DNA of 64,000 nt from Lolium rigidum (Eukaryota; Streptophyta; Magnoliopsida; Poales; Poaceae). The DNA lies in contig NC_061511.1 of NCBI RefSeq assembly GCF_022539505.1, forward strand, positions 30,824,620-30,888,619, in the 5' to 3' direction. How positions within the stretch are numbered: position 1 is the stretch's first letter; each line of letters starts with the position of its first letter. The translations under genes and the position numbers were made by a program. The notes below the pieces were generated by a model. It saw only the letters and a list, made by a program, of their open reading frames with translations. It was not told the origin of the DNA and ran no database searches. Positions 33,772 through 45,639 of the stretch are shown here, one piece after another.

Positions 33772-34029
33772 TACCACATATGGCATGTCTTGTTTAATTC
33801 GGCAGTCAACCAACCCAATTAATTGTCAATAGGATCGACCCCTCTACTCCTATTCTTAATGCTAACCAAATTTCCGCCTTGAATCTCTCCAGCAGCCCAA
33901 TAGCTGGGTACACGCCTATACATAAATAGGACATGCCAATTGCAGTTTATTGAAATACCTTCCCTCGGGTTTGTGCCACTGAATCTTCTCTTTGCACTTC
34001 TTCCAATTTTGAGGAGCACTCTAGTTCCC

Positions 34030-36400
34030 TCTTTTCGATAAGAGAATATTTCCATCAGCGAATAGTTCTGAGGTTTCAAGAAAATTACATCCATGATGAA
34101 TAATTTTTTATTCTCTTTGACAGTCAAGTTGCAAAGTTTCGTGTATTGCTAACGTGGCATGTCGCCTGGTAAACAATTAACGCAAGAAATAGTGTGGATC
34201 ACACATGGTCTGATGGTGATGGATTTCCATATTAATTGACGCTGAACTCTGGGTAGTGCTTACACATTGTTCTCCATCCTAACTGCTTCTTCCAGGAGAG
34301 AGGGACAGACGGCTTACATGTGAGGAGCACACGGATTGCTAGCGTGGCCTCTCATACCAAACAGCTCCTAAAATCAGGCATGGTTACCGATTGCCTTCTG
34401 CCATTCTATGTATCCTTCATCCTATTAATAGCTTCCATTGATTATTGATTTTTTCTCATAATCTCTTGCTGTTTCCAGAAGGCGTAATTCAAGGAAACCA
34501 GTCCCCAGTCAAGACAGGAAATTAATAAGGCTCATGCATGGTCTGGTCCGGTGCTAGTAACTGTATTGTTGTCCCTCCTAAATGCTTCTTCCACAAATCT
34601 CTTCATACTGTATCTCCGAAGAACTACTACCAAAATGACCCAGCCTCTCCCATGCTTGTTTCCAATAATAACTAAAAAAAATGCTGCCGGATTTGTCGCC
34701 ATGAATGATTTTCCTGCTTTGATTTCTTCCATGATGGAAACAGTATTTTGATTGTTCGAAGCAAACACTGGGAACATTATCTGCTACTTTCACCATGCGC
34801 ACTGCGGTACATTTTCGCTAAGAGAATGTTTACATTCGCGAATGGTTTTGTAGTTAATTTCAATAACATTGCATGGTGAAATTTTTGATCCTCTTTGACG
34901 GTGCAGGTGGAAGGTGGCAGGGTAAACAATTAAGGCGGGAAGTTAGGGCATCTCCAACCCTACGGCCCAAACGGACGTCCGTTTCGGATCGTTTGGGTCG
35001 CGAGACGGACACGTGGATAGCAGCGGATGTCCTACTTCGTTTATGTTCCCCAACGCACGCAAATACGCAAAATCTGCTCGTACTAGTACTACTCGGAGGC
35101 GCACGACGGCGAGATCCCGCGGGCCGCGGCGGAGGCAGAGGCCGTGCGCCCACGCCGCGGACTTGGCCGAGGCGAAGGACTCCCGCAGGGCTGCGGCGGG
35201 CGCCGCCGGACTTGGCCGAGGCGGAGGACTCCCGCGAGGGCCGGCGGCAGGCAAGCAGGGCGCCCCCGGCCTCCCGGCGAGGCGCGCGAGGCGCGGTCGG
35301 GCGCGGCGAGGTGGGCGGAGGCTACCTCCATGCAGGCTAGGCGCGGCGCGGGCAGCAGGCGAGGCCGGGCAGCAGGCGAGGCGGTCGGGCGCGGCGAGGT
35401 GGGCGGAGGCGGGGGCCGCGGGGCCGGGCTCCGCCGCAGGCGAGGCGCGCGGCGGCCACAGGAGAGTGGGCGGCGGCGGGTCAGCGGGGCCGGGCTCCGC
35501 GCCGGGCGAGCACGCGGCGAGCCGGGTGGCGGCGGGCGGCGGGGCTGGGCTCCGCGCCGGTCGAGGCGCGCGGCGGCGACGGGGAAGTGGGCGGCGGCCG
35601 GGGCCGGGCTCCGCGGCGGCAGAGGCCAGGACGGCGCGGCACGGGGCGGCGCGCGACGCGCAGCTCGCGGAGGCCTTGCTCGCGTCGGGGCAAGGCGCAG
35701 CCCAAGGCGCGGAGCGGCATGGCCCTGCAGCAGCGCGGGCGTTGTAGAGCCAGCGACGGCCGCCTCCGTGCAGGGGAGGCGCGGCGCGGGCCACCTCCGT
35801 GCAGGCGAGGCGCGGGCCGAGCTCGGCGGCGGCCGCCTCCGTGCAGGTGAGGCGCGGCGCGAGCGGAGCTCCTTTCAGCCGCAGCGACCTCCGGTAGTGA
35901 TTAAAAAAAAGAAGGAGGCGGCGACAGCGGACTACATGCGATGGGCGTTCCTCCGGCGAGCCACAATCTGGCGATGGCTGGGCAAAAGTTGGAGCAAAGG
36001 GGATGGAGATAGAGGAGAGAGGAGGAGGAGGAAGAAAGAGGTGGGATGTGTGGCTGCCAAGTGGGGTTCATCCGGACCTGCGCGGATGGAAAAGGACGCG
36101 CGAGGACGCCCGCGTCTGTCCGTGGCCACGCAAAAGCTCCCCAGATTTGCGTGAGATTTGGGTCGCCCCGACTTTATTGCCGTCCGTTTTGCATTTGCGT
36201 CCGCGCGTTGGGACGCGTTTTTACCCAAACGGACAAAAATGGTCTCCGTTTTTGAGTTTGGGTCTCCGCGTTGGAGATGCCCTTAGTGCGGATCACACAT
36301 GGTCCGGTGATGATTTATTTTTCTAATAATTGACGCTGGAGTCTAGGTACTACTACATATGGTTCTCCACCCTAACTGCTTCTTCCAGGAATCACATTGT
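34030..36400. repeat. Local tandem duplication, one copy split by a Harbinger element
   Basis: 34,034-34,300 (gataagagaatatttccatc ... ctgcttcttccaggag) recurs as 34,812-34,945 plus 36,283-36,390 (gctaagagaatgtttacatt ... ctgcttcttccagga). A shorter third version lies near 34,535-34,600. No coding function is seen. Confidence 0.75.
34946..36282. mobile_element. PIF/Harbinger-like non-autonomous element, 1.34 kb
   Basis: The TIRs begin GGGCATCTCCAAC on both ends, with weaker similarity further in (...ccCAAAC). The TSD is TTA (34,943-34,945 and 36,283-36,285), as expected for Harbinger. The interior is extremely GC- and CpG-rich, with many gaggcgcggcg-type imperfect repeats. This produces long ORFs in several frames on both strands (up to about 336 codons), none with a transposase or other domain. 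The unsplit copy of the local duplication at about 34,185 lacks the element. Confidence 0.85.
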
Positions 36401-39400
36401 TCTCCACAATTAGTCTACATTTTGCATATATATGACAAGTATTTAGGGCCAGAGGGAGTACTAGCTTTTTTACAAGAGATTAGTACCAATATTGAATACA
36501 AAGAAGATGCATATGTTTTACTAACTTTATTGTTCACTCTACCGTACCAAGTTTTGTTTAAAATCCATATACAATTACACAGTTTTCAATCGATCGATCC
36601 GTGAGGCACAGCTGGAAGAACCAACCATATGGTTCCAATATCTAAACTCTTTTGATAGCTCAACTAACAGCCTATGTTCTAACAAACCTTGTCCAGGATT
36701 AGGCTAGTGTGGCCTTTTGCTTCAGGAAAGGAAAAAAAAGGCAAGGAAACTGGAACACGAATAAGGAAACTTCCTCCCTCAGCATAATCAGCTTGGTTAC
36801 GAACAAGAGGTGGAGAAATTTCTAATACCAACAAACTTTCAAACATAGATTCCTCATAACATCCACTTTGCAATAGTAAAAAAACAACTTTAACATGTAT
36901 CCAAATTTCTTCAAATTCATTCAGTGCCTCGCGTTTGGTTTACAACATACATACACATAAACATGAAGCAACCAGCTACTAGAAAAAAGAGTAAACCTGG
37001 AGCAAATTTCTCTAATACCGGCAAGACACGGATGATTCCTCCTCTAGTGCTCCATCTGCAACTGCAAGGTTTCACTAATATCAGACAACCATATTCCTAA
37101 AATAACAACAACACTTGCAAACTTAAAAAAATGAATTGGAGCATGCATCTCTCATATCAAAGCACAAACAAGAGTAGTAGCTGCTATATATACATCAGCA
37201 ACATTTAGATCATCAAGAATAAGTCAGGTTTTTGAGTCAATTAATTGTATATCAATGTAAATAAGAACCATCGAGAAGTCATACATTATAGTTGACAAAC
37301 TTATCAAGAGTAACTGAATTACTCTAGCACATGTTCTGAGAGGAACAATATGAAATCATATATTGTGGCACCATTCCCCAAAAACTATAATTAGCGCAAG
37401 TATATTTTTAACTGAGCATCGCCACAAGAAGGGAGTACTGCAACAAGAAGACTTTCTTTTCCCAAACTAGCATGAGTGAAAAGATTTCTACCTTTAAGAA
37501 ATGACGATCCAGTATGATCTGTAATTAGCAGATACAAACTCTACACTGCAACTTAAATTTAAATACATACTTCAATATGACCCTAGGAACTCCGAACAGC
37601 CACAACAGATGTACCACAAAATTTAAACTTTTGTGAGGTACAAAACAAACAAGCGTCCTTATGAAGCTGATGCGACAAACAACTAATTTATAGGACCAAA
37701 ATCCGTATATCTTCTCTTCAAAATATATCCCTTTTGTTCAATAACTACTAGGTTGGGTCGGGAATGCTCACTTTATTATGACCAAGTAGTGTGGACCCGA
37801 TGAACAATCTCTTGCCATGACCAAAAGCAAAAGAAGTGACTGAAAGATTTAACATTAAAAAGATCAAAGAGAATGGTTGTTACCCGATATTTTCTTAGAT
37901 ATCTCAAGCTCTGCCACCATAAGTAGTGATACATCCGGTGAGTGGAATCGGCAAATACATTGGGCCACCTAAACCAGCGTCATGGCTGCCTCTTCGCGCT
38001 ACCAAGGAATCAGTGTCCGCTCCACGTTTTCGGCAACCAAAGGACGCCCATCGTGGCCGCTCCCGCGATCTCGCATACCGTAGAGGACCTTATCTTGTAA
38101 TCTGAACAAACGGAGCATAAACAAAATCTCAATTAGACCATGAAATGAGGACTGAGTGATAAAGATCACCTCAGGGAATCATTCCGGAGATGAGAACTGA
38201 GTGATAAAAAAAATGAATAAACCCTAAATACAGAATTTGAGCCTCTGGTAGACTTTAAGCAAACAGAAGTAGAAATATAAATGCACTCACATCTATTTAC
38301 AAGTCATCATTTCCTCCACATCAAAAAAATAGCGCTTCATTTTCATTGCACATGCAAATATATTAATGAATGAATAGAACTCTCGCTTGACTTAAACACG
38401 TAGATCAGATTCATTCCAAGTCCCGTGAAAAAGGTTCATTCCAGGAATGAAACAAAACTCATCGAAACACATAAAATATGTAGCATACGACACCTAAATG
38501 GATTTCCTTATCTCGAAAGAGAAGGTTGATATTCAAACTGTGCCAACCTGTAGAGACTCAGCGAAAGCATGATATTGCATTTTTTGCTACCATTATCTTA
38601 ATTCAGATATAGCAAAACCAATGAACTATGCACTCATCTGGATGCAACATGTGATAAATCAGTCCCAAGAGATGTAATTTTTCATATAGGATATCATATT
38701 ATCATCAGAGGTATGTTCATACAAGCACATGCTAACCAACCACAAGACCAATAATTATTCAACTCGAGCATAGACCGAGTGTTTTACGAAAACCAACTAG
38801 ATGTTCAATTTGGCCTCCGAATTGCAAGAAGACAACATAGCCGCATAGCAAATAATCAATCCCAAAAGATGGTATGATTACTATTAAGTTTTTCATCACC
38901 GGACAAGCAGGAACAAAACATACAAATTTGACATTGCAAATTAAATTTGAATCACATAAACGTATAAATTCTATTTCAGAGGAAATCAGGGAGAACTAAA
39001 TAATGGAACATGAAAAAATTATCGGTGTGCTGAAATATGCCATCAACCATCCAATGAAGGATTTAACAGCATTAGCTCTCAAGTCTGGCTCGGTGAAAGC
39101 TCTTAGGCGGCAAATAGGAATGTTTTGAGAAACATGCCTTAATTATATTATTACACTATCATCCAATGGAGTAAATAAAACCAAATGGAAAAAAAAAAGA
39201 CAAATATCTATGTCTAGAATTCCATCAGACATCCAAGGAAGGATCTGCAGCAATAGCTCTAAAGCACTGGCAGGGCAAAACCTCTTAACACGGCTAATGT
39301 GAGTGTATTGAGAATGAGACTTGATTTAATCACCATTTGCAATGCACTAAACGATTCAAATTACTATGAAGACCGTTAAATTTGATTGAGAATAGACAAT

Positions 39401-42400
39401 ATGATCTTGGAAATAAAAATGCTCGAGATAACCAAGGAAGGAATTAGTAGCTCTCAAGCCTGGCAAGGCGAAAGCTCTTATGCTTCACATGAGAATGTTT
39501 CAGAAACAAACCTTAAATGTTACCATCATCGCTTTCTTTTCTCATTAGCAAATCAATTTCAAATATATTAGCTATGAACTAACAAGATGGAATTTAATCG
39601 CAATAATCAAGGTTCCTATCAGTATGCGAAAACTAATTCTAGGTCCAATCATAGATCCTATTGCATAGTTTGTAGCACCGAGAGAAGTACTATCGGGACA
39701 AAGTAGAATAATATATAGATACTACAGAATATCAACAAGAGCAAGTGAAGTCACAAAGAATGCCTCAAAGAAAGACGCAAAGTGTGACACACCACAAATG
39801 AAATGGTATTGCAACCCGGACAAAAAAGGGATATGGTCAAAGGCAGAACATTTGCACGTGATAAAAGAATCAATTTACAAAATGGAAGAAAATTGGGTAA
39901 AACGGTTGTCTCGCTCGGAAAGCCGGATAAAATGTATGTCACTTAACAACCAAAGGTAATTCCAACATGTAGCTATTTCTCATGGACTCAACTCGGCTTT
40001 ATACAACTCTATGGTATAAAATGAACAACAATCAAATGACAGGAACAATCATAAACCAATAGGTAGCAGAAAATCACAAACTTTTGCCAGATCAAAACAT
40101 GTGATAACTATGACCATATTTATTATGGTTAGAAAATAAGTGACTCCTCATTCATAGGATAAAAACACTAGGTATCCTCAAATTATTTAGTGGTTTCATC
40201 ACCTAATGCTGGCAAAAACCCAATAAATCAAATTAACGAAAAATGGTGTACAAATTTGTTCACAGATGCAAAGATGTGTAAACATCCTATTTTTATGCGA
40301 ACAAATATAAAAATGTGAAAAGCAAGAGAATGCAAAAGCACATTGAGTCGGATGGCAGGATGATCCATAGTTTCTCAGTGGTAGCAACCAATTATTTGAT
40401 TAGATTTGTCCTCAATGCTTCTAGAAGAAGGAACTTGTTGTCTTCATGGCAGCAGCATGTTGACAGCTTTATAATTAAATATACATACAAGTTGTTTGTT
40501 TATAATTCGAAAATGGTGAAATAAGAGCACTACTCATGTATGAGTAGCTTATAGCAAGGTTTACAAACCAGAAATATCAATAAAACCTTCTTTTGCAATG
40601 ATAACAAATTCTCCTTCATCACTATACCATTCTCCAACGATGGAAAATTTCACATAGAAAAAATCACATCTGCGGCAATGTCAGGTGGATATGCTTATGG
40701 CTCCTTTAAAAGATGTACTTCACACTTCCACACCCTGAAAATTAAAACACCATGTATGAGCATTGCATCGCCGGAATGCAGCACAACATTTTCTCTTTGG
40801 ACTTCACTTAATCACTTCATCAATAAAAATTAAGCTGGGTTAGTCCTCAGCACAATAGTTCCTTGAGGAATGTGGGGAATCACTTGAGATAACTATAGCT
40901 GAACCCAAGATAGTACCTGCACCGCATGGCAGTGAGTAGTAGTGGTCAAGGGCCTACAACCATGTGTGAGGACACAAACTTCTGAGAGGTTCAGGGTTGA
41001 GTGTCATCTAAATCAAATTCGAGCACTACGACTACCACTTGTACGTAAAATAAAAATGAACATTTGACCACTGGTATATTTGATCAAACTAACAATATAG
41101 ATAGGAAAGACATAGTTCTTTTCTAAAGCAAAGTTTTATGGCTTAGTAAAAATTATTCAATATAGACTATAAAGTTAACAGGGTGAAAACTTTGGTTGTC
41201 ATGTAATAATCACATGCTAGAGGTAACAGGTACAATCAAGCAAACAAGGACAGACTACCGCACAAAGATATATAAGCTGTCCGGGAAACAACTCATGGCT
41301 CCATGGAAGTACCTAGCATGCATCATATACTCAGATGTAGTAGAGAGATCAAGCAAACTCAAACTAATCAATCAAATGCCAAAAGATGTTTAGCTAGACT
41401 TTGAGTGCGGCAAACCAGATTTTCAAATCATGGCAAATTCACAACTGCAAGTAGTTCTGAGTGCAACATAAATCTGATGACAATCATTTTCAGCACATAA
41501 TTTACATACTAATAGAGCCATTTTTTCAAATATTGGACCAACGGAGATACACCATATATATCCAGGCTGAGGGAGTACTACAGAAGTATGGACTAAAGTG
41601 TACCTTCTTTTACCGCTAATGTGAGCAATTGGTTGCCCAAACAGTCAAAACATTGTCCAGACAGTTCATACATATTACTGTGGTTTCACGGCAAAACTTC
41701 AAAACGACCAAGTCAATTCTGCTACGAGTGGCTTCCACGTTGTTGAACATTTAGGTGTTACAATCAACACCATACAGTTCTGAAAATTTGATTAAAAAAT
41801 ACACAAATTAGTTCTGAAAATTAGGTGTCTCAATCAGATAACTTCATCTCCAAAGATGATAAATATCAAAATAGTTTCACCTATCTTAGATGGAGCTTAG
41901 TCCCCTGAATTGTCTAGGATACATCCCAGCAAGTAATTTCACCGCTAAGGAACACACAAACGTCTGGTATAAATGATAACTCATAAGTTACTTGGAAAAT
42001 TAAGAATTGTACTGCAATAGATCAATACATCATTTCAGGTGTGGTTTTCAACAAATAGATAAAATTGATACTGTAATTACGTCAGTAATATGTCACATAC
42101 TTCAAAGATAATGCCGAAGGAGCATATCTGATGAAGCCACTGTAGTAATCTCATGTACATGTTTGGTGACGTGAATTTAAGAATGAGCTGATGGCTGAAA
42201 AATACATCAACTCATGTACGTAATTGGCAAACAAGGAAAAACTGGGTCAAAGACTTGTATATACAAAATTCTGGATAGCCATAACTCAAGCATAACTAAT
42301 GGCATCCTAACAATATTAGGATGCTAAAGGATTAGCATAAACAGTGGCACATCAAATCCTAGGTTTAGCCAGAAATCTACCCACACGTGTGCATCAAGAA

Positions 42401-42600
42401 TCATGAATTGTAAAGGTTTTTTTACAAAAGGTTAGCTATTCTAAAATATGAACCAAGCCCTTTGTAAACGGTAGCTCATTTTACCCCGCATCAAGAATCA
42501 TGAACTGTAAAATAGATATTCTGAACCAAGTCTTTGTAAAATGCAGCTCATTTTACCTCAGATTACACGAAAATCTGGAATGAAAGCAATGGAGGGGCTC
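36400..42600. other. AT-rich region without recognised gene
   Basis: About 6 kb of AT-rich sequence with only short ORFs. Stowaway-like half-ends (gagggagtacta near 36,450 and ctgagggagtactac near 41,560) lack a partner and are probably decayed MITEs. It could be introns of a minus-strand gene whose candidate exons lie at 42,603-42,711 and 43,761-43,877. No exon was recognised inside it. Confidence 0.5.
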
Positions 42601-42602
42601 AC

Positions 42603-42711
42603 CTTGTTCTCTCTCTTGTTGACGTTGTAGGCTCGTAGCCGCTGTTGCACACATCGGGCCAACGAGCACTTGCATAGTGGTGTCGCTGGCACGTGCCTCC
42701 TTGAGAGCGTC
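42603..42711 (-). other. Candidate internal exon
   Basis: Between acceptor gattccag and donor gtgagccc the minus strand reads DALKEARASDTTMQVLVG and then CATAATSLQRQQEREQ without stops. Composition and splice sites are plausible for an exon. The protein is not recognised. Confidence 0.3.
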
Positions 42712-43760
42712 CTGGAATCACCGCATGGTGTGGTCCAAAACCACCTCAACGGGAGACACTCGATCATCCTTACTGCATCCCACGCCTCGGCGGGCCCGGA
42801 GCTGGCCCCGGTGCCTTCACTCCTAGGAGTATCAAGCGGGGAAGGTGTTCACTAGCAGCAAGATGGTGGTGGCGGCGGCAAGGGTCAGATGTGTTCTTTG
42901 GGCCCATCGAAGCCATGGTACACCGGATGATGATTTTGCACAGTAACGACATCGGGACAAACAACAATCGGTATCGGGGTCCCAAGATCAAAACAAGGAT
43001 AATGAATGCATTTATTAGATGCACGACAAGGATATGATGCAAACCGTCACCATTTAGGGCACAAAGTGTGTTGTAATACATCTAGGCTCTTAAAAATATG
43101 GATAATACAATAGCAACTAAAAAAACTATGGATCTTGGTGAAAATAAAATGGGGATGTCAGCAAGATCTCATCACATGTACACATGAGAAAAGATGATTT
43201 ACATCCAAATTAGAAATGAACTATAAGTAACCAGCGTGCTTACAAGGTTATTAACATGAGAGAGAGATACCCGCGAAAATAAAATAAGGTGCCAACACAT
43301 ATCGCAATTTAATTATCAGGGCGTATTTGTAACAGCTACAAAGCAAGCCAGTAACAGTTACCGGGCTGTGCCATAGTCCATACTGCCATACACACTATCA
43401 CTTAGCAGGTCATCACATAAACATGCTCATTCCAGCCATACAAGTAGGCGTGAATGGCACATGATTAAGGCACAAACAATTTGAAAATAGATACGTAAAT
43501 ATGTGAGCCAGTTAGGTATGACATATATAGCAGTATTTACAGACACAATTTCGTCGGAATCTAAGCATTATTCAGAAATCGGAACATCAACCGTGTATGA
43601 CCCTAGATAACAAAGACCATCTCCTACACGCTGGAGTATGTAGCTCACTTGCCCGATGGAACCAGCAAGTATTTATTAAACTAGTAGTGCATGACTTGGC
43701 GAGGTCTAGAGTAGTGTTCTGCTGGCCGTCAACTGCAAAATGCATGTACATCAGAACTAC

Positions 43761-44130
43761 CTTCTCCATGGCCGAGTATGCTGCAGTGTTCTCCACGGCT
43801 GGTCGAGTATCCTGCAGTAGTAGAAACTCCACTGGCAACATAGCGGTGTCGCCAGCGAGAAGACAGCTGCACCGCACCGCCTTCTAAGACGCCGCACGGG
43901 CACGCACGACTCTCACATCGGCGATTCTTGGCGCGTCAATCGATATGAAGCGGGATCGAAAAGGGAGAGGAATTGGGGGCGGATGCTAGGGGAGGAAGTG
44001 CCAGGGTCGGAGGGAGACTAGCTAGCTAGGTGGCGGTGGAGGGGACGCCGGCCGACGGAGAGGATTGGGGTATGGGGAAGAAAGGGGAGCGAGAGGCGAG
44101 AGAAAACGTGAGTAGGAGGCAGTGGGCTAC
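43761..44130 (-). other. Candidate first exon with 5' leader
   Basis: A GC-rich leader (44,130-43,880) precedes an ATG (43,877) that opens MRCSCLLAGDTAMLPVEF and reaches ATGGAGAAG followed by gtagttctg, a possible donor at 43,760. It may belong with the exon at 42,603-42,711. Function is unknown and low certainty applies. Confidence 0.3.
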
Positions 44131-44599
44131 AGGTTTAAGTGGACCTTCTACTCTCTCGACCATGGCCCATCAAGCGCACAATATAAAAAAAAAAATCTTT
44201 ACAGAGGCAGCAGCACTGAGATAACCACGTTACATAGTTACAAAAGTTCAGAGATCAAACATCAAACGTGAGTTTGGCGTTAGTTGTACGTCTCGCCCCG
44301 CCTAGGTTACACAGAATCGCCGTGCGTGTGACATAATCGAAACTTAATCTGTTTGTGAGGCCTACTATACTTTACTCTCAAACACATATCATACTGCAAT
44401 TTTCCTCTTTGTTTATAAAGTGATGCCTCGTGAATCTCCCATTAGGGATATCTCTGCTATCTCATACGTGTGTACCTGTTGTCTAGCTGAACCTCAAGAT
44501 CCAACAAAGTCAATTGACAAAAAAGTAAGAGGAAAGATGTAGAAAGGGATATACAAAAAAAAAACAGATCAGAGAACAGGGAAGGCAAAAACGACATAC

Positions 44600-45000
44600 A
44601 CCGCTTCCAAGTGGTCGTCGGCGCGCGGCGTGGACAAGCACGCCATATGAATGCATCTTGCATCTCCGTTTCCACCTCCAGCAGATCAGCTAGCGCCATA
44701 TCTTACACCTGTGCACCGCAAGCCGCTAATCAGTACCGAGAACAAAAACAAGTCTATGTGACACCAACCCATTTAAACTGAAGTTAGATCAAAGAGAAGG
44801 AACAGAATTCTTAGGCATTGTGCGTCTTCTCCACTGGCATGTATTGCCTTTGCATGACTCTGCCGAACTGTCACCAATACTACATGGGATTCATGGGCTG
44901 AATATGCTAGAATTTGTGGTAGAAGTAGGAGGTTTTGTGGAGGGAGGATGGGGGGTCATTGGATGATGAAGAGCAGAGCGATCGTAGGTATATTTATAGA
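44600..45000 (-). other. Candidate transcription unit: TATA box and short first coding exon
   Basis: The minus strand has TATAAATATA at about 44,987-44,997. About 300 bp downstream, ATG 44,699 opens MALADLLEVETEMQDAFI and reaches a possible donor gtgtatgtc near 44,603. The intervening leader carries short upstream ORFs. No known domain was found. Confidence 0.3.
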
Positions 45001-45239
45001 AAACGAGCGCGGGCAGCAGCGAGAAGGGAGGAGGAGCAAGGAACACGGGGAGACGATGGATGTGAGGATGATCCGTGGGACAAACGTCAGGTGAAGCAAC
45101 AACCATCGGATGGGATCGGCAGATCACGAACTCTTGCCGCTGAGTTCTCGGAAGGAGCAATCGGGGAGTCCCCTGCATGCACGGGACACACTTATATATC
45201 TTACCTGATTTGCATTGGTCGAATTTATCTGCTTTAATT

Positions 45240-45625
45240 CACTTCCTCTGATACGGGTTTTTCCTATCTGGCATAATGCATGCATATCTTACCTGATTTG
45301 CATCGGTGGAATTTTTCTCCTTTAATTCATTTCCTCTAATCGCGTGTTTTCCTATCAGCTAAGATGGATTGCATGGCATAATGCATGGATGTGGCTACAG
45401 AAAGATATCTGCTAGATCCATAAAAAATAAAGACGTATGCACTGAGAAGACGGAAGTAGCAGAACTGCAACTTTGACATTACCATAATTACACTAAATAG
45501 AACCAAAAACATGCATGTGTCGATCCTCCATCTTTGTTGAACTAATTGTAGGTAAAAATACAGTATTATTTTGAGTCATCCATGCATGAGTGTCTTCACA
45601 TGTACGTGTATATCAACCAATCCAC
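45240..45625. other. Intergenic sequence
   Basis: Contains two diverged copies of a ~100-bp stretch (tcttacctgatttgcat..ggt near 45,198 and 45,285). No gene, RNA or element end was recognised. Confidence 0.5.
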
Positions 45626-45639
45626 TACACTCCTGCTAT

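Noticed and set aside
34943..36154. Long ORFs of 244-336 codons on both strands
   Set aside because: They are products of extreme GC content in the Harbinger-like element. Several frames are open at once and none has a recognisable protein motif.
36400..41600. Complete Stowaway elements from gagggagtact half-ends
   Set aside because: Only one end is visible at each place (about 36,450 and 41,560) with no matching inverted partner, so no element was called.
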